Origin: Spirochaetaceae bacterium
GTDB taxonomy: Bacteria; Spirochaetota; Spirochaetia; PWKH01
NCBI GenBank assembly: GCA_003557605.1
Contig: PWNW01000108.1
Coordinates: forward strand, 1 to 16,376
Length of the DNA: 16,376 bases
Direction of reading: 5' to 3'
Below the pieces are notes generated by a model that saw nothing but the letters and a program-made list of their open reading frames with translations, was not told where the DNA came from and ran no database searches. Below are positions 6,494 to 15,331 of the stretch, piece by piece. Positions within the stretch are counted from its first letter, which is position 1, and every line of letters starts with the position of its first letter. Position numbers and translations under genes: made by a program.

Positions 6494-9400
6494 TTGACAG
6501 TCAAAAACAAGTTAGAACTGTTAAATAGTGAGAAAGTCCAGGTGATTCTTGACGGGTTTTCCCGGACTGCCTTGATGGCTGCCGCCGTTGTCGATCTTGA
6601 AGGACATGTTCTGCTGAAAAGCGGGTGGAGAACTGTCTGTACCGAATTTCATCAGGTTCAGCCTGAATCTGCAAAGCTGTGTTTTCTCAGCGGATCTGAA
6701 ATGAGACATGAGTTCAGCAATGGGAAAGAGCTGGTGTTTTCTGCCTGCGCTCTTGGACTGGTCGATGCGGCGGTGCCGTTGATTCTGGAGGGAGAGCATT
6801 GTGCAAATATATTTGCCGGTCAGTTCTTTTTTGAAAAACCTGATACGGCCTGCTTTGCAGCTCAAGCTCGGAACTACCGTTTTGATGAAGATGCCTATCT
6901 TAAGGCGCTTGAAGCCGTGCCGATTGTTTCACAGGAATATGTGGAAACTGCAGTGGAGCATTTACGCAGTCTGATCAGCATGATGGTTGAATCGGCACTG
7001 CAGCATGTTCAGCTCGTGCAGCTGAATGAATCACTGCAGATCAGCAAGGAAAAACACCGCAGACTCTTTGAGACCTTACCCCAGGGTGTTGTCTATCAGG
7101 ACGCAGACGGAAGGATCAACTCTGCTAATCCCGCGGCAGAACGAATTCTCGGTCTCTCCTTTGATCAGATGCAGGGAAAAACCTCCACGGACCCGAGATG
7201 GCGGATGATTACCGAAGCCGGCACCCCGGTGCCCGGGACTGAACATCCTTCCATGACTGCTCTGCGCACGGGAGAGACCGTCGGACCGATTGTCCGGGGC
7301 GTGTATCATCCAGATAAAGCAGCTTATGTATGGATAAACATCACGGCCGTTCCGCTGTTTCAGCCCGGGGACGGACAGCTTCTTCAGGTGTATACTACCT
7401 TTGATGACATCACCGATCGACGGGAGACCGAGCAGAAATTAATTGAGAACAGAAATCTGCTGCACAGTATGTTCCAAAGTATTCAGGAAGGCATAACTGT
7501 GCTCAATCCCGACATGACCATCAGAGCGGTGAATCATACCCAGAAACAGCGGTTTGCCCAAGCCGGACCGCTTATCGGGAGGAAATGCTTTGAGGTTTTC
7601 TACAACCGGTCAAATCATTGTGATACCTGTCCCGCCGTCAGAGCGCTCAGGGAACTTGATGCTTTTTCAGAGGTTGTGCCGATCAAACAACATGGGGATA
7701 TTTCTGGATGGGTTGAGCTTTTTGCGTATCCCATCCTTGGGGCAGATGGAGAGGCCGCCGGGGTGGTGGAATTTTCCCGGGATATTACAGCCCGAAGGGC
7801 TGCAGAGGATGAACTGCGGAAATTCAAGACCATCGCAGATACAGCCGTGTACGGGCAGGCCATTACCGATCTCGACGGTAACATCGAGTATATCAACCGG
7901 TTTTTTGCAGAAATGCATGGATACGCTCCTGAGGAGCTTCTCGGTCGTCATATAAGTCTGCTTCATGCTCCAGAACAGGAACAACAAGGTGATCTGCTCT
8001 TTGCCTCACTGCTGAAGGAAGGATCATCAGCGGCTGCTCAAATGTGGCATGTCCATCGGGACGGGACAGAATTTCCCATGCTGATCAGCGGTGTGGTTCT
8101 GTATGGTGAGGAAGGGAACCCCCAATATATTGCTGCAACTGGTGCTGATTTGCGTGCATATCACCAGATGCAGCAGAATTATTATCAGCTGTTCAACACC
8201 ATCAACAACGGGTTTGCTCTGCACGAAATCATCTGTGATCATGCAGGAACTCCGACTGATTACCGGTTTTTATCGGTGAACCCCGCCTTTGAGCAGATGA
8301 CCGGTCTGAAGGCTCAAGACATCATCGGCCGGAGGGTGCTGGAAGTGCTGCCGAATACCGAGCAGGTATGGATCGACACATACGGAAAGGTGGCCCTTAC
8401 GGGGGAATCAGCCAATTTTGAACAGTATTCCCTTGAGATGGAAAAGCACTACGAAGTTTCCGCTTTTCGCCCTGCTGCGGGTCAGTTTGCAGCAATTATT
8501 CAGGACGTTACCGAGAAAAAGGTATCAGAACAGCTCACCCGGATCAGACTATCCTTGATGGAATATGCTCAGCGGAATTCTCTGGAAAAGCTGCTGCAGA
8601 AAGTCCTGGAAGAGGCTGAATCCCTGACAGACAGCCGAATCAGTTTCTGCTGCTCAGTGTCGAACGACCAGAAAACCCTTTCGCTGCAGGCATGTTCACC
8701 AGGTGCATGCAGAAATTCCTGTACAAGTGATGAGAAGGGCAGGCTTTACCAGCTGGATCAGGCAGGCGTCTGGGCTGACTGCGTGAGGGAGAGAAAGCCG
8801 GTAATCCATAATGAGTATGCGTCACTATCGAGTAAAAGAGGACTGCCTGAGGGGCATGTCTCGGTCAGCAGGGTGCTGACCGTGCCGATGGTACGGGGGG
8901 ATGTCATCGCGGGTATCCTTGGAGTCGGTAATAAACCGGATGATTATACTGAAAGGGACGAACATGTGTTGTCTCACTTTGCTGATGTATCGTGGGAGAT
9001 TATCGAGCATAAGCGGTCACAGGAGAGCCTGGCTGAGCTCCAGAACCAGTTTGCCCAGGCGCAGAAGATGGAGGCCGTAGGCCGCCTGGCCGGCGGTATA
9101 GCCCATGACTTCAACAACATGCTTGGCGTTATTCTGGGGTATACTGAACTGGTATTGGAGCAGACGGCAGGGAATAATCTGCTGCATACATATCTGCTGG
9201 AAATCCGCAAAGCCGCAAAACATTCTGCGGATCTCACCGCGCAGCTGCTGGCCTTTGCCAGAAAGCAGGCTGTTGAACCGAAATCCCTGGACCTCAATAC
9301 TGAGGTTGCAAATATGCTGGACATGCTCCAGCGGGTTGTCGGTGAGGATATAGTCCTGAACTGGCATCCCGCCCGTGATATCTGGACCGTGAAGATTGAT

Positions 9401-10186
9401 CCCACCCAAGTGCACCAGATACTGGTAAATCTCTGCGCCAATGCCCGGAACGCTATCACGGAGATAGGAACGATTACCATTGAGACGAACAACACCCTGC
9501 TTGATGCTGACTTCTGCGCCCGACACGATCAGCTGATTCCGGGTGAGTATGTCATGCTTTCAGTCCGTGATGACGGCTGCGGGATGGATGCGGCAATCCT
9601 GCCTCACATTTTTGACCCCTTCTTTACCACAAAAGCGGTGGGTGAGGGCTCCGGCCTGGGGCTGGCTACAATTCACGGCATTGTCAGGCAGAACCAGGGG
9701 TGCATGGATGTTTCCAGTGAACCAGGTCAGGGAACCACCATGTTCATCTATCTGCCAAGATGCACTGAGCAGGCGGAAATACAGGACGATGAACGTATCT
9801 CACCGGTTACCGGCAAGGGAACTGGGACGGTCCTGCTGGTGGATGACAATCCGGCAGTACTGACAATGACACGGAAGATGCTCGAGAGACTTGGGATCAC
9901 TGTTCTTGCCGCTGATGCGCCAAGGGAGGCGATCCGAACTGCAGAAACCTGCGGTCACTCCATTGACTTATTAATTACTGATGTAGTCATGCCGGAAATG
10001 AACGGTCCTGATTTGGCCGATACCCTGCAGGCGATGTTCCCTGAGATAAAGGTGCTGTTTCTGTCCGGATACACCAACAGCATCTCCACTCATCAGGGTG
10101 TGCTCGGTGACGGTGAGAACTTCATCAGAAAGCCCTTTTCCATGCATGAGCTCTCCAGCAGAATTGATGAGCTGCTGAAGGGGTAA
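6494..10186 (+). CDS. Hybrid sensor histidine kinase (PocR-PAS x4-GAF-HisKA-HATPase-REC)
   Basis: 1230 residues. TTG at 6494 was chosen because GGGAG sits 6 bases before it. The frame stays open back to a TTG at 6389, but that start would lie upstream of the likely promoter. There is no membrane segment, so it is cytoplasmic. Domains: PocR ligand-binding domain about 8-180 (with Cys49 and Cys63), PAS about 186-310, 318-435, 443-556 and 560-676, GAF about 690-840, HisKA with His871 in GGIAHDFNN, HATPase about 960-1095 (N-box NLCANARNAI, DDGCGMD, FDPFFTTK, GSGLGLATIHG), and a receiver with Asp1163 in DVVMPEMNG and Lys1213 in RKPFS. All phosphotransfer residues are present. PAS2 has C376-x-x-C379 and the GAF has five Cys (719, 720, 734, 739, 743), suggesting a metal or redox input. 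No separate response regulator is adjacent, so a phosphotransfer protein encoded elsewhere is expected. Confidence 0.92.
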   Translation: MTVKNKLELLNSEKVQVILDGFSRTALMAAAVVDLEGHVLLKSGWRTVCTEFHQVQPESAKLCFLSGSEMRHEFSNGKELVFSACALGLVDAAVPLILEGEHCANIFAGQFFFEKPDTACFAAQARNYRFDEDAYLKALEAVPIVSQEYVETAVEHLRSLISMMVESALQHVQLVQLNESLQISKEKHRRLFETLPQGVVYQDADGRINSANPAAERILGLSFDQMQGKTSTDPRWRMITEAGTPVPGTEHPSMTALRTGETVGPIVRGVYHPDKAAYVWINITAVPLFQPGDGQLLQVYTTFDDITDRRETEQKLIENRNLLHSMFQSIQEGITVLNPDMTIRAVNHTQKQRFAQAGPLIGRKCFEVFYNRSNHCDTCPAVRALRELDAFSEVVPIKQHGDISGWVELFAYPILGADGEAAGVVEFSRDITARRAAEDELRKFKTIADTAVYGQAITDLDGNIEYINRFFAEMHGYAPEELLGRHISLLHAPEQEQQGDLLFASLLKEGSSAAAQMWHVHRDGTEFPMLISGVVLYGEEGNPQYIAATGADLRAYHQMQQNYYQLFNTINNGFALHEIICDHAGTPTDYRFLSVNPAFEQMTGLKAQDIIGRRVLEVLPNTEQVWIDTYGKVALTGESANFEQYSLEMEKHYEVSAFRPAAGQFAAIIQDVTEKKVSEQLTRIRLSLMEYAQRNSLEKLLQKVLEEAESLTDSRISFCCSVSNDQKTLSLQACSPGACRNSCTSDEKGRLYQLDQAGVWADCVRERKPVIHNEYASLSSKRGLPEGHVSVSRVLTVPMVRGDVIAGILGVGNKPDDYTERDEHVLSHFADVSWEIIEHKRSQESLAELQNQFAQAQKMEAVGRLAGGIAHDFNNMLGVILGYTELVLEQTAGNNLLHTYLLEIRKAAKHSADLTAQLLAFARKQAVEPKSLDLNTEVANMLDMLQRVVGEDIVLNWHPARDIWTVKIDPTQVHQILVNLCANARNAITEIGTITIETNNTLLDADFCARHDQLIPGEYVMLSVRDDGCGMDAAILPHIFDPFFTTKAVGEGSGLGLATIHGIVRQNQGCMDVSSEPGQGTTMFIYLPRCTEQAEIQDDERISPVTGKGTGTVLLVDDNPAVLTMTRKMLERLGITVLAADAPREAIRTAETCGHSIDLLITDVVMPEMNGPDLADTLQAMFPEIKVLFLSGYTNSISTHQGVLGDGENFIRKPFSMHELSSRIDELLKG

Positions 10187-10289
10187 GCATTTGCTCACCC
10201 GCCCGTGAATGAACGGGCAGCGATTCCTTCGGTCCGCTCAGATCATCAGTATGTCTCCTGCTGTCATCTGCGGATGGTAAGCAGCAGGA
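10181..10289 (+). other. Three consecutive hairpins between the kinase gene and arsM
   Basis: GGGTAAGC (10181-10188, overlapping the kinase stop) pairs with GCTCACCC (10193-10200), one mismatch. GCCCGT (10201-10206) pairs exactly with ACGGGC (10213-10218). TCCTGCTG (10256-10263) pairs exactly with CAGCAGGA (10282-10289), with an inner CATC/GATG stem (10265-10268, 10273-10276). None has a U-run. The first two may slow or end kinase transcription with help from Rho. The third may fold in the arsM leader. A TTGACG hexamer (10306-10311) is a possible arsM -35, but no matching -10 is convincing. Confidence 0.35.
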
Positions 10290-10367
10290 AGGTTCTCCGG
10301 ATGAATTGACGATAGTTTCCTTGTATGATTAATCTAGAGAAATAAGGATCATTCGAAAAGGTGTGTT

Positions 10368-11156
10368 ATGGAAAAAGATACAAAAGGATTTGTGAAACAA
10401 CGGTATGCAGAAATTGTCCTGGCAGGCCGGGAAGCCGGATGCGGCTGCGGGGAAGAACCGGGAGGAGCCTCCTGCTGCGGCGACAAAGTTGACAGCTACG
10501 GCCTGCAGCTGGGATATTCAGCAGAAGAGCTCTCTTCCGTACCGGAGGGAGCAAACCTTGGGCTTGGATGCGGAAATCCCCAGGCAATTGCAGAACTGCA
10601 GCCCGGAGAAGTCGTTGTTGATCTCGGAAGCGGCGCAGGTTTTGACTGTTTTCTTGCCGCACGGCAGGTCGGAGCATCAGGCAAGGTGTACGGTATCGAC
10701 ATGACTGAGGAGATGATAGAGGCAGCCCGCAGAAATGCTCAGTCCTGGGATATCACCAATGTGGAATTTATCCTTGGAGAGATTGAATCGATTCCCCTGC
10801 CGGATGAGACGGCTGATGTGGTGATCTCAAACTGCGTGATCAATCTGTCTCCGGATAAAGCGAAGGTCTTCGCAGATGCGTATCGAATTCTGAGACCGGG
10901 AGGCCGCCTGGCCGTCTCCGATATCGTAACTGCAGCGGATATGCCTGAGGAAATCAAGCGGGATCAGATGATGCACAGCGCCTGCATTGCGGGAGCTTCC
11001 CCGATTGACGAGACAATCCGGATGATGGAGGCCGCCGGGTTTAAGGACATCTCAGTAGAGCCCAAGGGAGACAGCCGGGAGTTCATAAAAACATGGGCGC
11101 CGGGAAGCAGGGCAGAAGAACTTATTATTTCTGCTGACATACGAGGGAGCAAGTAG
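10368..11156 (+). CDS. arsM: Arsenite S-adenosylmethionine methyltransferase ArsM
   Basis: 262 residues. It transfers methyl groups from S-adenosylmethionine to As(III), giving methylated arsenicals; it is a cytoplasmic enzyme of arsenic detoxification. AAAAGG lies 6 bases before the start. The sequence carries the whole family signature: GLGCGNP (67-71), the SAM-binding loop DLGSGAGFDCFLAARQVG (85-102), GIDMTEEM, SNCVINLSPDK (154-164) and ILRPGGRLAVSDIV. The arsenic-binding cysteines are in the expected places: Cys68, Cys156 and Cys206, plus a Cys36-Cys37 pair where eukaryotic algal ArsM has its fourth conserved Cys. An extra C-G-C-G lies at 25-28. The length is usual for bacterial ArsM. No arsR, arsenite pump or arsenate reductase is beside it, and it may share a transcript with the kinase upstream or have its own promoter in the 181-base gap. 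Confidence 0.95.
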   Translation: MEKDTKGFVKQRYAEIVLAGREAGCGCGEEPGGASCCGDKVDSYGLQLGYSAEELSSVPEGANLGLGCGNPQAIAELQPGEVVVDLGSGAGFDCFLAARQVGASGKVYGIDMTEEMIEAARRNAQSWDITNVEFILGEIESIPLPDETADVVISNCVINLSPDKAKVFADAYRILRPGGRLAVSDIVTAADMPEEIKRDQMMHSACIAGASPIDETIRMMEAAGFKDISVEPKGDSREFIKTWAPGSRAEELIISADIRGSK

Positions 11157-11230
11157 ACCGCTCCGCTACGCTGCGCCGAAGGGCCCTGCCTCCGGAGTAC
11201 CACCCCTGAGTTTTTTCGCTGATTTCTGAA

Positions 11231-11259
11231 TTGATCTGTCATAACTTGTCTGCTACACT
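11231..11259 (+). promoter_or_regulatory. Sigma-70-type promoter of the aldo/keto reductase operon
   Basis: TTGATC (11231-11236), a 17-base spacer and TACACT (11254-11259) preceded by TG-C (extended -10). Transcription would start near 11266, about 17 bases before the ATG at 11283, with GAGGTGA as ribosome-binding site in between. This makes the reductase/hydrolase pair a unit separate from arsM. Confidence 0.6.
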
Positions 11260-11282
11260 GTTTCTCTATGTGAGGTGACAGT

Positions 11283-12431
11283 ATGCAGTATCGACGGTTA
11301 GGACGAAGCGGCCTGCAGGCAGGCGAGATCGGACTGGGGACTGAGTATCTGGTGTCCCAGCCCCAGGATGAGGTAAACCGGATATTCTCCATGGCCGCTG
11401 AGCGGGGAGCCAACTATGTGGATGTCTTCTGGCCCCAGCGCTCCTACCGTGATGTGATTGCTCGGGGGATCAGGCCGCATCGAAGCAGCATGATTCTGGC
11501 CGGACACCTCGGGGTGAAGGAGGAGCACGGACAGTACGCCCGGACGAGGAATATCAAAGACTGCAGGGAGGACTTCCATGATTTCCTCAGGCGGTTTCAG
11601 ACCGACTGCGTGGATGTCATGATGCTCCATTTTGTCGATGAGCCCGATGATCTTCAGGAAGTTCTGTGGGGAGACTTTTTCGAACTTGCCAGTGAGCTGA
11701 AGCAGCAGGGAAAAGCCCGCAGCATCGGCATGAGCTGTCATCAGATAGAAACCGGCCGTGCAGCTGCTGAAAGCGGTCTGGTTGATGTGATCATGTTTTC
11801 ACTCAACCCGGCCTTTGACGTACTGGGTCATCTTAGTTCTCAGCACAGCGACCAGCAGCGGGAATCCAGGCTGGAGCATCTTGAAGCCCAAGCGGCGCAG
11901 ACCATGAAGGAGCAGCGCCGGGAATTCTACCGGCTCTGTGCCAGAGAGGATGTAGCCCTGGTGGCCATGAAAATATTTGCTGCCGGATGGCTGTTTTCCT
12001 CAGGAAACCTGAACCGTGTTCCCACCACGGCTCAGTGCATTCAGTATGCCCTTTCGCAGCCGGCGGTGGCGTCGGTCGTTCCAGGGGTGAGAACCCTCGC
12101 TGAATGCGAAGATGTGCTGAACTTCGTCGATGCAGATGAACATACAAAAGACTACAGCGCGATTATCAAGGATAATCAGTGGGATCTAGCCGGGCAGTGC
12201 ATGTACTGCAGCCACTGCCAGCCCTGTCCCGAAGATATCGATATTGCCGCGCTCATCCGCACACTGGACAATGCCCGTTCCGGCCTTACTCCCCGAATCA
12301 GAAAGGATTACCGAAGTATTGAGGTACCTGCTTCTGCCTGCACCCAGTGCGGAGTGTGCCAGCAGCGCTGTCCCTTTGGTGTGCCGGTAATTGCTCGGAT
12401 GGAGGAAGCGGCGGAGGTATTCGGAAGCTGA
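11283..12431 (+). CDS. Aldo/keto reductase-family protein with two C-terminal 4Fe-4S clusters
   Basis: 382 residues. The N-terminal 300 residues have the aldo/keto reductase (beta/alpha)8 signature: YRRLGRSGLQAGEIGLGTEY, NYVDVF with Asp47, LHFVDE with His116, GKARSIGMSCH (143-153) and VVPGVRTLAECE near the end of the barrel. The C-terminus is ferredoxin-like: C306-x2-C309-x2-C312-x2-C315-P and C353-x2-C356-x2-C359-x3-C363-P, enough for two 4Fe-4S clusters. The usual catalytic Tyr and Lys are missing: Gln52 stands at the Tyr position and the 'ATK' strand reads AGH (His75). A normal NADPH-carbonyl reductase mechanism is therefore unlikely, and electron transfer through the clusters is possible. 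The substrate is unknown. It ends in TGA that overlaps the ATG of the next gene (TGATG), so the two are translationally coupled. Confidence 0.88.
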   Translation: MQYRRLGRSGLQAGEIGLGTEYLVSQPQDEVNRIFSMAAERGANYVDVFWPQRSYRDVIARGIRPHRSSMILAGHLGVKEEHGQYARTRNIKDCREDFHDFLRRFQTDCVDVMMLHFVDEPDDLQEVLWGDFFELASELKQQGKARSIGMSCHQIETGRAAAESGLVDVIMFSLNPAFDVLGHLSSQHSDQQRESRLEHLEAQAAQTMKEQRREFYRLCAREDVALVAMKIFAAGWLFSSGNLNRVPTTAQCIQYALSQPAVASVVPGVRTLAECEDVLNFVDADEHTKDYSAIIKDNQWDLAGQCMYCSHCQPCPEDIDIAALIRTLDNARSGLTPRIRKDYRSIEVPASACTQCGVCQQRCPFGVPVIARMEEAAEVFGS

Positions 12432-13864
12432 TGGCTCTGGTCTCCTTTCCGCTCCTGACGGCGGCGCTGCTCATCATCTTCTCTGCTCCCCTGCAGAGTG
12501 AGTCCCTTGAGGAGTTCTTCCCCAGTTTTGAACAGACCCTGGGCGAACTGATGGAGTTCTCTGAAGTTCCCGGGGTTTCTGCCGCGGTAATCCATGAGGG
12601 TGAACTGGTCTGGAAGCGGGCCTTCGGGTTCCGGGACAGAGAGGCACGCAGTCCGGTCCAGATCGACACCCGCTTCAGGATCGAATCAATTACCAAAACC
12701 TTCACCGCCAGAGCGGCCTGGCAAATGAGCGAGCAGTCCCTCATTTCCCTGGATGAACCGGTCAATTCCCGAATCTCCAGATGGAGCATCCCTGATTCTG
12801 CGTATGATGACCAGGAAGTCACCCTCAGGAGACTGCTGAGCCACAGTTCGGGCATCACCGGAGGGAGGGACTTCTCCCGTCCTGAAGGACCTCGGCCGCC
12901 GGTTGAACAGGTGCTCCGGGGAGGCCATGGGTTTGATGAAGCAGAACTGATCCATGAGCCGGGAGAGCGGTTTCGGTATGCAAACCAGGGGTATATGATC
13001 GTCGAACTGCTGATCGAAGAGCTTTCAGGCATGGGGTTTGCTGAATTTCTTGAGCGGGAGGTGCTGCAGGGGAGGGCAGTCTACGCAGAAGATGTTGATA
13101 AGGATCGAACTGCGGTGAGCTATGATATCGACGGCAGACCCGTTCCCTTCTATACCGATTCCTTCCGGGGTGCCGGCGGGCTGTTCATGAGTGCGGAGCA
13201 GCTGGCCCGGGAACTGCTGGAGGGACCCTGGCAGCCGGATCATCCGCTGTATCAGCAGGTCATTGAGCCTGAAGGGTTCTACCGGCTTGGTGCAGACGGA
13301 GCAGCTCTGGGATTCTTTACTGAAGAGCTCGGCGCTCGTACCGGCGTATTTCACGGCGGTGAGGGAACCGGAACGTTAGCAATGGTGTATCTGGTGCCCG
13401 AGGAGCAGTCAGCCCTGGTGCTGCTGACCAACAGCAAGGAAAGCTGGCCGCTTATCTATGAAGGACTCGGCAAATGGGGGCAATGGGCCTTCGGGGTGCA
13501 GCCGGCGATGGCCCGGAACTACACTTTCGCAGTGAGGCTGCTCTATGGCGTCACCGCAGCGCTGCTGATCCTTTCGTTGTTTCTGGCGGCAACAGTGATC
13601 CAGGGGATGCGCCGCGGCACAAGGGTATTCAGACCTGCAGCTCTGCTGCAGGGCAGACGATTGATCCTGCCTGTCGTATCAGCTTCAGCTGCCGCCGCAT
13701 GGGAGATTGCCCGCAACATTGCGGTGAGAAACCTCCTGCCGGTATTAGATCTTTACCTCAGCGCCGCACTGCTTCTCTGCACCGCAGCCGCACTGGTGTA
13801 TCAGCTGTTTCCTCTCAGAGAATCGGACTGCGGTGATGAAGCCCCTTCCCGCGATGAAGCATAG
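12431..13864 (+). CDS. Serine beta-lactamase-family (class C-like) hydrolase with C-terminal membrane segments
   Basis: 477 residues. The start at 12431 overlaps the stop of the reductase (TGATG) and begins with a signal peptide (MALVSFPLLTAALLIIFSAP, cleavage near 20-24). Active-site motifs of the beta-lactamase/DD-peptidase fold are all present: S86-I-T-K89, Y183-A-N185 and H308-G-G310 in place of KTG. VPGVSAAVIHEGELVWKRAFG and LLSHSSGI are typical of this superfamily (esterases, peptidases, penicillin-binding-like proteins). After the domain come hydrophobic segments at about 366-391 and 435-460, with a further one possible near 411-430, so the catalytic domain should sit in the periplasm anchored to the inner membrane. 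True beta-lactam resistance is not implied; peptide or ester hydrolysis is as likely. The last 50 bases overlap the convergent regulator gene. Confidence 0.88.
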   Translation: MALVSFPLLTAALLIIFSAPLQSESLEEFFPSFEQTLGELMEFSEVPGVSAAVIHEGELVWKRAFGFRDREARSPVQIDTRFRIESITKTFTARAAWQMSEQSLISLDEPVNSRISRWSIPDSAYDDQEVTLRRLLSHSSGITGGRDFSRPEGPRPPVEQVLRGGHGFDEAELIHEPGERFRYANQGYMIVELLIEELSGMGFAEFLEREVLQGRAVYAEDVDKDRTAVSYDIDGRPVPFYTDSFRGAGGLFMSAEQLARELLEGPWQPDHPLYQQVIEPEGFYRLGADGAALGFFTEELGARTGVFHGGEGTGTLAMVYLVPEEQSALVLLTNSKESWPLIYEGLGKWGQWAFGVQPAMARNYTFAVRLLYGVTAALLILSLFLAATVIQGMRRGTRVFRPAALLQGRRLILPVVSASAAAAWEIARNIAVRNLLPVLDLYLSAALLLCTAAALVYQLFPLRESDCGDEAPSRDEA

Positions 13865-15314
13865 CTGCGGCGGTCTCTGCCAGCAGATGAATTCCTCTCC
13901 GAATCTCTCCCTCCCCGGCTGCGGCAGTGCTGATTCTGATATGATCATCATAATCCCGATTACCGGAGCGGAAAACATTTCCCGGAGCGCACAGCACCCC
14001 CCTGGCTGCGGCTTGCCGAAACAGCGCACGGGCTGAGAGTCCTTCCGGAAGCGTGAGCCAGAAATGGACTCCTCCCTGGGGCGGGGTGAAGCGGAATCCG
14101 AGGGATTTCAGGCTTGTTAACGCATCAAGGCAGACTTGGCTGCGTCTTCGGTAAAGCTCCCTTCTGTAGGCAAGATGCTCCTCCCAGGCCCCGGATTGCA
14201 GATACAGGGTAAAGGCCCGCTGCAGAAGCCCGGAGGAGGAGATGTCGGTCATATGCTTCGCCTGGAGCATGCTGCGGAGTATCGGGGCAGGAGAGAGGAG
14301 AAACCCGATGCGCAGCCCCGGCATAATCAGTTTGGAGAAGCTTTTGATATAAATCACCCGGGGGTCCTCGGGACGGTCAAGGGCCTTCAGCAGCGGCACA
14401 GCCCTGCTCCTGGAAAAACGGAGATCAGAAACATAGTCATCTTCGATGATGTACATACCGTAGGTCCGGGCGATTTCCAGCAGACCGGCTCTGCAGGAAG
14501 CGCGGTAGCTGATGGAGGTGGGATTCTGAAATTCGCTCATGCAGTACATCACTTTGGGACGGTACCGTTTTACCGAAGCTTCCAGCTGCGATAGATCGAT
14601 GCCGCCACGGTTCAGGGGAACAGACACGGTACCGGCTCCCCTGGAGGCGAAAACTGCAGAAGCCCCGGGATAGGTGGGATCCTCCAGCAGCGCCCAGTCA
14701 TTCCGCGAAAGGATCGCCTTTGCGGCAATATCGATTCCCTGCTGCGCCCCTGAAATAATCTGCAGATGTTCCGGAGAAGCGGCAATGCCGTAGGAGTCAG
14801 CAAGCAGGGAGCAGACAACTTCCCGAAGCGGGAAAAATCCGCTGCTTTCATCATATCCGAGGGCCGCGGCTCCGTCCCGGTCAAGGACTTCGTTCAGCGC
14901 CTTCTTGAAATGTCCTACCGGAAATAAATCTGAGCTGGGCGTGGCCGTTGCGAGGTTGACCGCATCAGCGGGAATATCTATTTCCGTGCCGTGAATCAGC
15001 TGAATCTCATCATCCCGGAAGAGCTCATCACTGTTAAAATCGGAGCTGCGGCAGGGTGTTTCCTGTCCCCCGGCGGCAAACACGCCGCTTCCGGGGGTCT
15101 TGATTACCAGCTGCTTCTGAGCTAGGAGGTCGTAGGCCTTGACGACGGTGACGGTATTCACCTGCAGATCAGCGGCAAGTCTGCGGATTGCCGGGAGCTT
15201 CTCCCCGGGAGCAATGGTGCCTGAGCTGAGAAGCCCTTCATAGTATTGGGCGATCTGCCGGTATCGGGGGCCGGAACCGGATAACTGTATCGGTACGATA
15301 TGTGATGATTCCAT
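13815..15314 (-). CDS. pdxR: MocR-type regulator (GntR HTH + aminotransferase domain), probable PdxR
   Basis: 499 residues. The ATG at 15314 was chosen because GGAGG lies 5 bases before it and the protein then begins just ahead of the winged helix. Residues about 10-80 are the GntR helix-turn-helix (YRQIAQYYEGLLSSGTIAPG, KLPAIRRLAADLQVNTVTVV). From about 115 follows a fold-type I aminotransferase domain: QNP (263-265), EDDY with Asp292/293, the PLP-binding Lys328 in SFSKLIMPGLRIG, and Arg460 in HIRIS. In known PdxR proteins this domain senses pyridoxal phosphate and the HTH controls PLP synthesis genes. Here it is divergent from pdxS with a shared, repeat-rich control region, which supports that role. 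Its 3' end overlaps the hydrolase gene by 50 bases. Confidence 0.9.
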   Translation of the reverse strand: MESSHIVPIQLSGSGPRYRQIAQYYEGLLSSGTIAPGEKLPAIRRLAADLQVNTVTVVKAYDLLAQKQLVIKTPGSGVFAAGGQETPCRSSDFNSDELFRDDEIQLIHGTEIDIPADAVNLATATPSSDLFPVGHFKKALNEVLDRDGAAALGYDESSGFFPLREVVCSLLADSYGIAASPEHLQIISGAQQGIDIAAKAILSRNDWALLEDPTYPGASAVFASRGAGTVSVPLNRGGIDLSQLEASVKRYRPKVMYCMSEFQNPTSISYRASCRAGLLEIARTYGMYIIEDDYVSDLRFSRSRAVPLLKALDRPEDPRVIYIKSFSKLIMPGLRIGFLLSPAPILRSMLQAKHMTDISSSGLLQRAFTLYLQSGAWEEHLAYRRELYRRRSQVCLDALTSLKSLGFRFTPPQGGVHFWLTLPEGLSARALFRQAAARGVLCAPGNVFRSGNRDYDDHIRISTAAAGEGEIRRGIHLLAETAAAMLHRGKGLHHRSPIL

Positions 15315-15331
15315 AAATACCTCCAATTGTA

